A stretch of 5,262 nt of DNA from RGIG1934 sp964492545 (GTDB taxonomy: Bacteria > Bacillota > Clostridia > Lachnospirales > Lachnospiraceae), in contig CAZBKO010000129.1 of the NCBI GenBank assembly GCA_964492545.1, forward strand, positions 1 through 5,262, given 5' to 3'. The notes beneath the pieces are model-generated. The model was not told the DNA's origin and made no database searches. It saw nothing but the letters and a program-made list of their open reading frames with translations. The translations under genes and the position numbers were made by a program. Position 1 is the first letter of the stretch. Each line of letters opens with the position of its first letter. Of this stretch, positions 1-5,262 are shown piece after piece.

Positions 1-411
1 ACTGTAGCTATTAGACATTGACAAATAAAATTTATTATTTGTCTTTTTTAGATTATTATAATAATACCATCTATCTTGTTGTGAAAGGTTCTTCGTCGTA
101 TACGAAGATTTTATATACTTTACTCCAGACTTTTCATAGACATCGCAAGAAACATAGTTATAATTACTGTTATAATTGTCAGCAATGCTATCTGTTCTAA
201 CCTGCAAACTCACATTATCTCCATCATAGGATCTGGTTCCTAGGTTTACTGTATTTCCTCCTTTAGTAAGGGCAAAAGCATTTTCATACCATGAAATAGT
301 ACTACCATATGTTATCACCGACATAGCACCTATACATAGCACCGCTAATATAACTATAACTTTTGCTCCTTTGCTTTTCATCCTATTATTTTCTTTTCGT
401 TCTTTTTTCAT
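1..411 (-). CDS. Exported protein of unknown function, N-terminal part (runs off left edge)
   Basis: An open frame of 137 codons starts at the ATG at 411-409 and reaches base 1 without a stop, so the C-terminus lies outside the window. AGGAGG at 425-420 sits 8 nt before the ATG, which supports this start; a second Met at residue 11 (MKSKGAK) is possible but has no comparable ribosome binding site. The protein begins with a Lys/Arg-rich stretch (residues 2-18), then a hydrophobic helix at about 18-35 (VIVILAVLCIGAMSVIT), which looks like a Sec signal peptide or membrane anchor; cleavage near TYGS (34-37) is possible. The Cys at 26 is preceded by Leu and does not make a good lipobox. The exported part is rich in Tyr, Asn and Ser (for example YNSNYNY and WYYYNN) and suggests beta structure, but I recognise no domain. 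It lies downstream of gdhA on the same strand, separated by the gdhA terminator and its own predicted promoter. That it is a gene is well supported; the function is unknown. Confidence 0.85.
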   Translation of the reverse strand, partial: MKKERKENNRMKSKGAKVIVILAVLCIGAMSVITYGSTISWYENAFALTKGGNTVNLGTRSYDGDNVSLQVRTDSIADNYNSNYNYVSCDVYEKSGVKYIKSSYTTKNLSQQDRWYYYNNLKKTNNKFYLSMSNSYS

Positions 412-436
412 ATAAAGAACCTCCTATTCTTATTAA

Positions 437-454
437 TAATAAATGCATTTATTA
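437..454. repeat. 18-bp perfect palindrome at the predicted transcription start; possible operator
   Basis: TAATAAATGCATTTATTA reads the same on both strands, centred between 445 and 446. It begins at the predicted +1 of the exported-protein gene and ends 12 bases before its ribosome binding site. Position and symmetry fit a binding site for a dimeric repressor. A short RNA hairpin is the alternative, although a palindrome without a spacer folds poorly. AT-rich DNA yields some palindromes by chance, but 18 perfect bases is long. Confidence 0.45.
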
Positions 455-459
455 GATAG

Positions 460-488
460 AGTGTACCTTTTTTAATATAACTTTTCAA
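460..488 (-). promoter_or_regulatory. Predicted promoter of the exported-protein gene
   Basis: On the minus strand, TTGAAA (488-483) and TACACT (465-460) are separated by exactly 17 bases. The -35 matches consensus at 5 of 6 positions and the -10 at 4 of 6. Transcription would start near 453-454, giving a leader of about 42 nt before the ATG at 411. It lies downstream of the gdhA terminator, as expected for an independent unit. This is a motif match only. Confidence 0.5.
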
Positions 489-582
489 CAGATATGTAAT
501 AATCGGTTCATCTACCTTCATATATTACAAAGTGCTTATTAGCCTATCATGTACTTGTGGAACGCTTCGTATTCTTTGTTAT

Positions 583-607
583 CTCACACTACTTCACCTC
601 ACACTAC
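583..607. repeat. 10-bp direct repeat with 15-bp period
   Basis: CTCACACTAC occurs at 583-592 and again at 598-607, separated by TTCAC. It lies between the gdhA terminator and the promoter of the exported-protein gene, about 95-125 bp upstream of that -35 box. No function is assigned; it could be a pair of regulator sites or chance. Confidence 0.4.
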
Positions 608-635
608 CCTTTCTGCTTAATGTCTTATAATACCC

Positions 636-678
636 AAAAAACAGCGCTTTTACGAGTTTCTCTCATAAAAGTGCTGTT
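636..678 (-). terminator. Intrinsic terminator of gdhA
   Basis: On the minus strand the arms 678-662 and 656-640 form a hairpin of about 17 bp with a 5-nt loop (661-657), one A/C mismatch and one U/G wobble. It is followed directly by six U residues (complement of 641-636). It begins 29 nt after the gdhA stop codon. The plus-strand reading has no good U-tract, so it acts mainly for gdhA. Confidence 0.85.
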
Positions 679-706
679 CCAATTATATTATATGATTAAT
701 ATTATA

Positions 707-2041
<1,335 letters not shown>

Positions 2042-2070
2042 ATCCTTTTCCTCCTTTGGAATTATACATA

Positions 2071-2088
2071 TTTGTGCTTATACACAAA
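2071..2088 (-). other. Small hairpin between the leader U-tract and the gdhA ribosome binding site
   Basis: UUUGUG (2088-2083) and CACAAA (2076-2071) are perfect 6-bp arms around the loop UAUAAG on the minus strand. The first three bases of the left arm are part of the U-tract that follows the leader hairpin, so the two structures are adjacent and share bases. It ends 15 nt before the AGGAGG of gdhA and leaves it exposed. Stability would be modest. Confidence 0.35.
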
Positions 2089-2156
2089 AAAGGTGTTCAA
2101 TTTATGGGGACGACAAAACAACGAGTTCGAATATCCCCATTGACACCTTACTCGCC
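2086..2156 (-). promoter_or_regulatory. Structured gdhA leader: candidate attenuator or cis-acting RNA
   Basis: On the minus strand an interrupted hairpin forms. AAGGUGU (2149-2143) pairs with ACACCUU (2096-2090), CAA (2142-2140) with UUG (2100-2098), and UGGGGA (2139-2134) with UCCCCA (2110-2105). There are two one-sided bulges (U/A at 2097 and four bases at 2101-2104) and a 23-nt loop. The closing arm runs straight into six U residues (complement of 2091-2086), the layout of an intrinsic terminator. It begins just after the predicted gdhA +1 (about 2155) and ends about 30 nt before the ribosome binding site, so it would be in the gdhA mRNA. In addition, GGCGAGU at 2156-2150 can pair with ACUCGUU at 2126-2120 in the hairpin loop, giving a pseudoknot or a competing structure. 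If the real gdhA promoter is elsewhere, this would simply be a second terminator for the upstream gene. I do not recognise a known riboswitch class. Confidence 0.5.
2102..2140 (-). CDS. Possible 12-residue leader peptide ORF in the gdhA leader
   Basis: Within the leader hairpin an ATG at 2140-2138 opens a 12-codon frame ending in TAA at 2104-2102; it encodes MGIFELVVLSSP. AAGG, 5 nt before the ATG, could act as a weak ribosome binding site and lies inside the outer stem of the hairpin, so a translating ribosome would disrupt that stem. The peptide contains one Glu and shows no run of a regulatory amino acid, unlike classical amino-acid attenuators. Frames this short arise by chance often, so this is a hypothesis only. 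Confidence 0.2.
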   Translation of the reverse strand: MGIFELVVLSSP

Positions 2157-2160
2157 ACTT

Positions 2161-2188
2161 ATTATATTACAAAAAAAATGGAAATCAA
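2161..2188 (-). promoter_or_regulatory. Predicted gdhA promoter, embedded in the upstream gene's terminator
   Basis: On the minus strand TTGATT (2188-2183) and a perfect TATAAT (2166-2161) are separated by 16 bases. Transcription would start near 2155, giving a leader of about 114 nt. The -35 box and most of the spacer lie inside the terminator hairpin of the preceding gene, and the upstream transcript would end between the two boxes. It is the best-spaced match I found upstream of gdhA. Confidence 0.55.
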
Positions 2189-2218
2189 GATATATTTTTA
2201 TTCTTGATTCCATTTTTT
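2171..2218 (-). terminator. Intrinsic terminator of the membrane-protein gene (possibly bidirectional)
   Basis: Arms at 2202-2218 and 2173-2190 pair over about 17 bp with one bulged base at 2182 and an 11-nt AT-rich loop. On the minus strand the hairpin is followed by a run of U (complement of 2178-2171), and it begins 5 nt after the stop codon at 2226-2224. The A/T runs on both flanks mean it could also stop plus-strand transcription. Confidence 0.85.
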
Positions 2219-2223
2219 GTATT

Positions 2224-3333
2224 TTATTTGTTTTTAGTTGTGGTTTCCTTCTCAGAAGCCTTAGTTGTCTCTTTCTCAGACTTCTTAGTTGTCTCTTTTT
2301 CAGATTTCTTAGTTGTCTCTTTCTCAGACTTCTTAGTCGTCTCTTCTGTGGTTTCCTGTGGTTGTGTCGTCTCACCTTCAGCTGTATTCTTCGTAGTGTC
2401 TTCGCTGTTAGTTGTAGGTGTTATGGCGTTAATAAAAGCAGCAAGATTCTTATCAGTCTTACAAGCTTCCTTAAGCCTCTCATTAATATCATCATTGAAT
2501 TCAACTATATCCTTATTCTCAGAGAGCTCTTTAATATAGTCTACTACCTTTTCATCCTTGCTTATACCGGTCTTAATCTTATATTCATTGCCATCCTTAA
2601 ATACATAAAGCATCATTCCACCAGGTGCAAGTGTATCAATATTAAGAATCTTATTATCAAAGGAAATAAATAAAACATATTCATTTGAATTGATTCCCTT
2701 GACGTAATACATCTTAATATTCTGATAATCTTCAATATATTCACTTTCAAGCTCAAGCTTATCCTGGGAAATATTATCAGTATTATCAACCAAAGACTTA
2801 AGTGCTGTCATATCACATTTCTCAACAGCATCGAAATAGTTATTAATAAGTGTTATTATGGTATTATTGGTCACTTCTTCAAGCTCATATGAATTCACAT
2901 CATTCTTAGACTTCTTAGAAGTTGTCGTATCAAATATTAATGCCGCCAATAATCCGACTGACAATACCAATACCGCTATTAATAATATCATCTTTCTATC
3001 AAAATTAAGTACTAATGATTTCTTCTCATTATAACTTCTCTTCTTAACTGTTCTCTCCTCATAAGGCTTAATGTCCTCCATCTCTTCAATGAGGCTCTGC
3101 AGTTCCCCCATATCCAAAGCATCCTCGTCATCTAAAAAGCCGGTATCCTCTTCTCTGTTATCCTCTTCCATCACCTGTGGTTCAACTGTCTTCTTCTCTT
3201 CTGTAATATCTTCCACATCGTCTGATATGTTCTCTTCTATATTCTCAATCTCATCTACCTTGTTATCTATGTTATTATCTATTTTAATAATATTATTAGT
3301 ACGTTTTCTATTTTTATTATATTTCTTAGCCAT
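2224..3333 (-). CDS. Single-pass membrane protein with NTF2-like extracellular domain and repeat tail
   Basis: A 369-residue protein of unknown function. Residues 1-12 are Lys/Arg-rich, 19-95 are very acidic and probably disordered, 97-114 are basic, and 115-134 form one transmembrane helix (MILLIAVLVLSVGLLAALIF). The basic flank inside and the polar C-terminus suggest N-in, C-out topology. Residues 155-305 look like an NTF2-like fold: an amphipathic opening helix (LINNYFDAVEKCDMTALKSL, 162-181), then alternating strands such as KMYYVKG, EYVLFISF and GMMLYVFKDG. This assignment is by eye. Residues 306-369 are a Thr/Lys/Glu/Ser low-complexity tail ending in four 8-residue repeats, resembling a wall-spanning spacer, but there is no LPXTG sorting signal. 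The ATG is preceded by a weak AAGG at 8 nt spacing, much poorer than the neighbours' sites. It is divergent from the DUF5688 gene and has its own terminator. A role in sensing or envelope function is possible but not shown. Confidence 0.88.
   Translation of the reverse strand: MAKKYNKNRKRTNNIIKIDNNIDNKVDEIENIEENISDDVEDITEEKKTVEPQVMEEDNREEDTGFLDDEDALDMGELQSLIEEMEDIKPYEERTVKKRSYNEKKSLVLNFDRKMILLIAVLVLSVGLLAALIFDTTTSKKSKNDVNSYELEEVTNNTIITLINNYFDAVEKCDMTALKSLVDNTDNISQDKLELESEYIEDYQNIKMYYVKGINSNEYVLFISFDNKILNIDTLAPGGMMLYVFKDGNEYKIKTGISKDEKVVDYIKELSENKDIVEFNDDINERLKEACKTDKNLAAFINAITPTTNSEDTTKNTAEGETTQPQETTEETTKKSEKETTKKSEKETTKKSEKETTKASEKETTTKNK
2239..2334 (-). repeat. Four 24-bp in-frame repeats encoding K(K/A)SEKETT
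   Basis: Units lie at 2311-2334, 2287-2310, 2263-2286 and 2239-2262 (coding order). The first and third are identical; the second differs from them at two positions, both synonymous. The last unit is more diverged and reads KASEKETT. The 24-bp period keeps the frame, so gain or loss of a unit would only lengthen or shorten the extracellular tail. Confidence 0.95.
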
Positions 3334-3367
3334 ATTATCAACCTTATCATATTTTATAGTCTTAACT

Positions 3368-3396
3368 ATTATCTAATATAACAAATTACAACACAA
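3368..3396 (-). promoter_or_regulatory. Possible promoter of the membrane-protein gene
   Basis: On the minus strand TTGTGT (3396-3391) and GATAAT (3373-3368) are 17 bases apart; the -10 matches 5 of 6 and the -35 only 3 of 6. The start would fall near 3361, about 28 nt before the ATG. The region is very AT-rich, so chance matches are common and the call is weak. Confidence 0.35.
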
Positions 3397-3432
3397 AATG
3401 CAATGAAATTACAAGTATATTTAATATACCAT

Positions 3433-3461
3433 TTGACAATTTACGATATGTATGATATATT
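3433..3461 (+). promoter_or_regulatory. Near-consensus promoter of the DUF5688-type gene
   Basis: TTGACA (3433-3438, perfect) and TATATT (3456-3461, 5 of 6) are 17 bases apart, and TGA directly before the -10 box makes an extended -10. This is the strongest promoter match in the window. The start would be near 3468, leaving an untranslated leader of about 100 nt before the ATG at 3570. Confidence 0.8.
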
Positions 3462-3470
3462 TTTTATATC

Positions 3471-3487
3471 GCAGTAATTCTAACTGC
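3471..3487 (+). other. Small hairpin at the 5' end of the DUF5688 mRNA
   Basis: GCAGT (3471-3475) and ACTGC (3483-3487) are perfect 5-bp arms around a 7-nt loop, only a few bases after the predicted +1. It could shield the mRNA 5' end from decay. Five base pairs is short and may be chance. Confidence 0.25.
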
Positions 3488-3569
3488 ATTCATAATTTCT
3501 ATTATCTAATTTATTTCGTTAATCATTCCCTGGAAAGATTAAAATATTATTTATCAAAGGAGTATTTTT

Positions 3570-4535
3570 ATGGAATACGAAGCATTTTTATCCTATATCA
3601 AGGAAAGTATAGGAGCAATTATTGGCACAGAAAGGACGGTGAATCTACACAAAATTGTGAAAAATAATGATGTGGAGCTTGATGCTTTAACAATCATTGG
3701 CGGCGGAGTTAACATATCTCCAACAATCTACCTGAATGACTACTACGAAGAATATCTAAAGGGACGTGAACCTGGCGAAATTGTGTATGACATTTATGGC
3801 ATATACGAAGCACATAAAAGCAATTTCTCATTTGACATTGATTTCTTTTCAGATTTCGACAAGGTAAAGAACAAAATTTTATACAAGCTTATCAATTATG
3901 ATTCTAATCAAAAACTTCTATCTGATGTTCCACATATCAGATATCTCGATCTGGCAATAGTCTTCTACTGTCTTATCAGCAACGATACCCTGGGAAATGC
4001 AACTACATTAATTCACACAAGCCATATGGATATGTGGAATGTTACAACCGATGACCTGATGCACTATGCATCCATCAACACGCCATTACTTCAGCCATCC
4101 ACATTAACATCAATGGCTGACATAGTTAGAGAGATTCTCATAAGTGATATTCAGACAAGTCTTATGAAATCATCTGATTATGACGATGCTGAAGATTCTA
4201 TTGATATCATCGCTGATCAAATAGTGAAAGAGCTTGAAGATAATTCACCTACCAACATGTACGTTCTTACAAATAAAGAGCGTTTCTACGGGGCTACTAC
4301 CCTACTCTACAGCGATGTTCTTAAGGCTTTTGCCTCAGAGGTCAATTCAGACCTATATATTCTACCTAGCAGTATTCATGAAATTATTATTATTCCTTAC
4401 GAAGATGAAATATCAGTTGACGCACTGAATGATATGGTTAACGAAGTTAACACCAAAGAAGTTGACGATATTGAAATTCTCTCAAATCATAGCTACATAT
4501 ATAGAAGAGACGAGGATAATATATTTGAAAACTAA
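3570..4535 (+). CDS. DUF5688-type protein of unknown function
   Basis: A 321-residue protein with no signal peptide or membrane helix, probably cytoplasmic and rather acidic. I recognise the pattern of the DUF5688 family, common in Lachnospiraceae and without known function. Landmarks are NISPTIYLNDYYEEYLKG (48-65), VPHIRYLDLAIVFYCLI (120-136), a His/Asn-rich middle block at 143-174 (TLIHTSHMDMWNVTTDD), TNKERFYGATTLLYSDVLKAFA (234-255), DLYILPSSIHEIIIIPYED (261-279) and the C-terminal LSNHSYIYRRDED (304-316). The family assignment is from memory of these motifs. AAGGAG, 7 nt before the ATG, fixes the start. It has its own strong promoter and a leader of about 100 nt. It faces the tRNA-Arg gene with a single base between them, so its transcript must read through the antisense of the tRNA. 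No obvious plus-strand terminator lies before that; the hairpin at 4669-4696 is the first candidate. Confidence 0.8.
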   Translation: MEYEAFLSYIKESIGAIIGTERTVNLHKIVKNNDVELDALTIIGGGVNISPTIYLNDYYEEYLKGREPGEIVYDIYGIYEAHKSNFSFDIDFFSDFDKVKNKILYKLINYDSNQKLLSDVPHIRYLDLAIVFYCLISNDTLGNATTLIHTSHMDMWNVTTDDLMHYASINTPLLQPSTLTSMADIVREILISDIQTSLMKSSDYDDAEDSIDIIADQIVKELEDNSPTNMYVLTNKERFYGATTLLYSDVLKAFASEVNSDLYILPSSIHEIIIIPYEDEISVDALNDMVNEVNTKEVDDIEILSNHSYIYRRDEDNIFEN

Positions 4536-4536
4536 A

Positions 4537-4608
4537 TACATCCGATGGGAATCGAACCCACGCTCCCGGCTCCGGAGGCCGGTGCTCTATCCACTGAGCT
4601 ACGGATGT
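4537..4608 (-). tRNA. tRNA-Arg(CCG)
   Basis: A complete cloverleaf of 72 nt including the discriminator base. The acceptor stem is ACATCCG/CGGATGT, the D stem GCTC/GAGC, and the anticodon stem CCGGC/GCCGG around the loop CTCCGGA, giving anticodon CCG, which reads the Arg codon CGG. The T arm is GTGGG-TTCGATT-CCCAT, with one G-U pair. Discriminator A (4537) is followed by TTTAG, so the 3' CCA is not encoded and must be added by the CCA enzyme. It lies downstream of efp on the same strand but beyond the efp terminator; no well-spaced promoter is evident, though an isolated TTGACT box is at 4640-4635. Confidence 0.98.
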
Positions 4609-4668
4609 AAATAAGAAATTATTAAGAATTAATCAGTCAACGCACATATTGCGGTTATCGACTTAGAT

Positions 4669-4696
4669 AAAAATACCCCTGGGTTCCAGGGGTATT
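4669..4696 (-). terminator. Intrinsic terminator of efp
   Basis: AATACCCCTGG (4672-4682) and CCAGGGGTATT (4686-4696) are perfect 11-bp arms with a 3-nt loop (or 9 bp around a larger loop). On the minus strand the hairpin is followed by five U residues (complement of 4673-4669), and it lies 24 nt beyond the efp stop codon. In the plus direction it is followed by a mixed A/T stretch, so weak termination of the DUF5688 transcript is also possible. Confidence 0.9.
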
Positions 4697-4720
4697 AATT
4701 GTTATTAAGTACTAGATTAA

Positions 4721-5262
4721 TTATACTCTTGAAAGGTATTCTCCTGTACGAGTATCAATCTTAATCTTATCTCCTTCTTCAACGAATAAAGGAACATATA
4801 CAAGTGCACCTGTCTCAACTGTTGCCGGCTTAGTAGCGCCTGTAGCTGTATCTCCCTTAAATCCTGGTTCTGTCTCTGTAATAACAAGTTCTGCAAACAT
4901 AGGTGGCTCTACAGCATATACTGAACCATTATGTGAGCACATCTTAACCATGTCATTCTCTTTGACAAACTTAAGAGCATCACCAATAGCATCCTGATTA
5001 AGTGCTATCTGATCGTATGTCTCAACATCCATAAAGTTATATAAATCTCCATCAGAATATAAGTACTGCATATCCTTTCTGTCAATACGAGCCTGTGGAC
5101 ATTTCTCTGTTGGTCTGAAAGTCTTCTCAACAACTCCACCATTCTTAATATTCTTTAACTTAGTTCTAACAAATGCAGCACCTTTTCCTGGCTTAACATG
5201 CTGAAATTCAATAATCTGATAAATATTATTATCCATTTCAATTGTTATACCATTTCTAAAAT
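4721..5262 (-). CDS. efp: Translation elongation factor P (5' end outside the window)
   Basis: EF-P binds the ribosome between the P and E sites and relieves stalling at consecutive prolines. The frame is open to the right edge. Upstream of the internal ATG at 5236 it still encodes FRNGITIE, matching the family's usual N-terminus (MISAGDF-NG-T-E), so that ATG is an internal Met (Met15). Only five codons and one base are missing, which gives the standard 185 residues. The N-terminal KOW-like domain (about 1-64) carries HVKPGKGAAF with Lys32 at the tip, the residue modified in many bacteria. It is followed by two OB-fold domains (about 65-128 and 130-185). The C-terminal family signature is visible from KPATVETGALVYVP to GEYLSR. 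A stop at 4723-4721 is followed by the terminator at 4669-4696. The start codon, ribosome binding site and promoter are outside the window. The modification enzyme cannot be judged from here. Confidence 0.98.
   Translation of the reverse strand, partial: FRNGITIEMDNNIYQIIEFQHVKPGKGAAFVRTKLKNIKNGGVVEKTFRPTEKCPQARIDRKDMQYLYSDGDLYNFMDVETYDQIALNQDAIGDALKFVKENDMVKMCSHNGSVYAVEPPMFAELVITETEPGFKGDTATGATKPATVETGALVYVPLFVEEGDKIKIDTRTGEYLSRV

Noticed and set aside
18..200. 60-codon plus-strand frame at the left edge
   Set aside because: It is the complement of the exported-protein gene, which has the ribosome binding site, signal-like sequence and promoter.
326..340. Lipoprotein lipobox around Cys26 of the exported protein
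   Set aside because: The residue before Cys is Leu, where Gly, Ala or Ser is required, and the Cys is in the middle of the hydrophobic helix rather than at its end.
2061..2067. TATAAT directly upstream of the gdhA ribosome binding site (minus strand) as its -10 box
   Set aside because: Transcription would begin inside or next to the AGGAGG, leaving no usable ribosome binding site, and no -35 is found at 16-18 bp.
2090..2149. tRNA-like element in the gdhA leader, plus strand (7-bp outer stem AAGGTGT/ACACCTT and a GTTCGAAT stretch)
   Set aside because: The sequence flanking TTCGAAT cannot form a T stem, there is no D or anticodon arm, and 60 nt is too short. The bases are better explained by the hairpin.
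2204..2539. Plus-strand frame with repeated VVSFSDFL segments
   Set aside because: It is the antisense shadow of the 24-bp repeats of the membrane-protein gene and has no ribosome binding site of its own.
4611..4640. tRNA-Arg promoter from TTGACT (4640-4635) with TCTTAT (4616-4611)
   Set aside because: With an 18-bp spacer the start would fall inside the mature tRNA (5' end at 4608). An AATAAT at 4625-4620 is better placed but has no matching -35. Left uncalled.
4636..4662. Imperfect inverted repeat (GTC-AAC-GC / GC-GTT-GAC) between tRNA-Arg and the efp terminator
   Set aside because: The stem is broken into 2-3 bp pieces by bulges and would not be stable; no adjacent U-tract.
5231..5236. 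ATG at 5236-5234 as the efp start codon
   Set aside because: The frame continues upstream with FRNGITIE, the expected EF-P N-terminal sequence, and counting back gives the standard 185-residue length. No ribosome binding site precedes the internal ATG at proper spacing.

Overview
This AT-rich window reads as chromosomal DNA from a low-GC Clostridia of the Lachnospiraceae type, possibly close to Lachnospira/Eubacterium eligens. That is inferred from the glutamate dehydrogenase and EF-P sequences, a DUF5688-type protein (a family I know mainly from Lachnospiraceae), strong AGGAG ribosome binding sites and short intrinsic terminators. I see no mobile element, CRISPR array or phage gene.

Layout, left to right. 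(1) 1-411, minus: the first 137 codons of an unrecognised exported protein that runs off the left edge. It has a clear ribosome binding site and a plausible promoter, with an 18-bp perfect palindrome at its predicted transcription start. (2) 412-706, intergenic (295 bp): promoter and palindrome of gene 1, a 7-bp inverted repeat, a 10-bp direct repeat, and the gdhA terminator (636-678). Nothing else is visible between about 530 and 635. (3) 707-2041, minus: complete hexameric-type glutamate dehydrogenase gdhA. (4) 2042-2223: a dense regulatory stretch holding the gdhA ribosome binding site, a structured leader (hairpin plus U-tract, possible pseudoknot, possible 12-codon leader ORF), the gdhA promoter, and the upstream gene's terminator, which physically overlaps that promoter. 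(5) 2224-3333, minus: a single-pass membrane protein with an acidic cytoplasmic segment, an NTF2-like extracellular part and a 4 x 8-residue Lys/Ser/Glu/Thr tail. (6) 3334-3569: divergent promoter region. (7) 3570-4535, plus: DUF5688-type protein of unknown function behind a near-consensus promoter. (8) 4537-4608, minus: tRNA-Arg(CCG), ending one base from the DUF5688 stop codon. (9) 4669-4696: terminator of efp. (10) 4721-5262, minus: elongation factor P, lacking only its first five codons plus one base at the right edge.

The genes do not form a single pathway. gdhA links ammonium assimilation or glutamate catabolism to 2-oxoglutarate; efp and the tRNA serve translation; the other three are of unknown function. 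Each protein gene appears to have its own promoter and/or terminator, so I read the window as a series of single-gene units rather than an operon. The strongest candidate for something undescribed is the gdhA leader at 2086-2156, which has the layout of a transcription attenuator or small cis-acting RNA. It is a structural inference from one sequence and is unproven.
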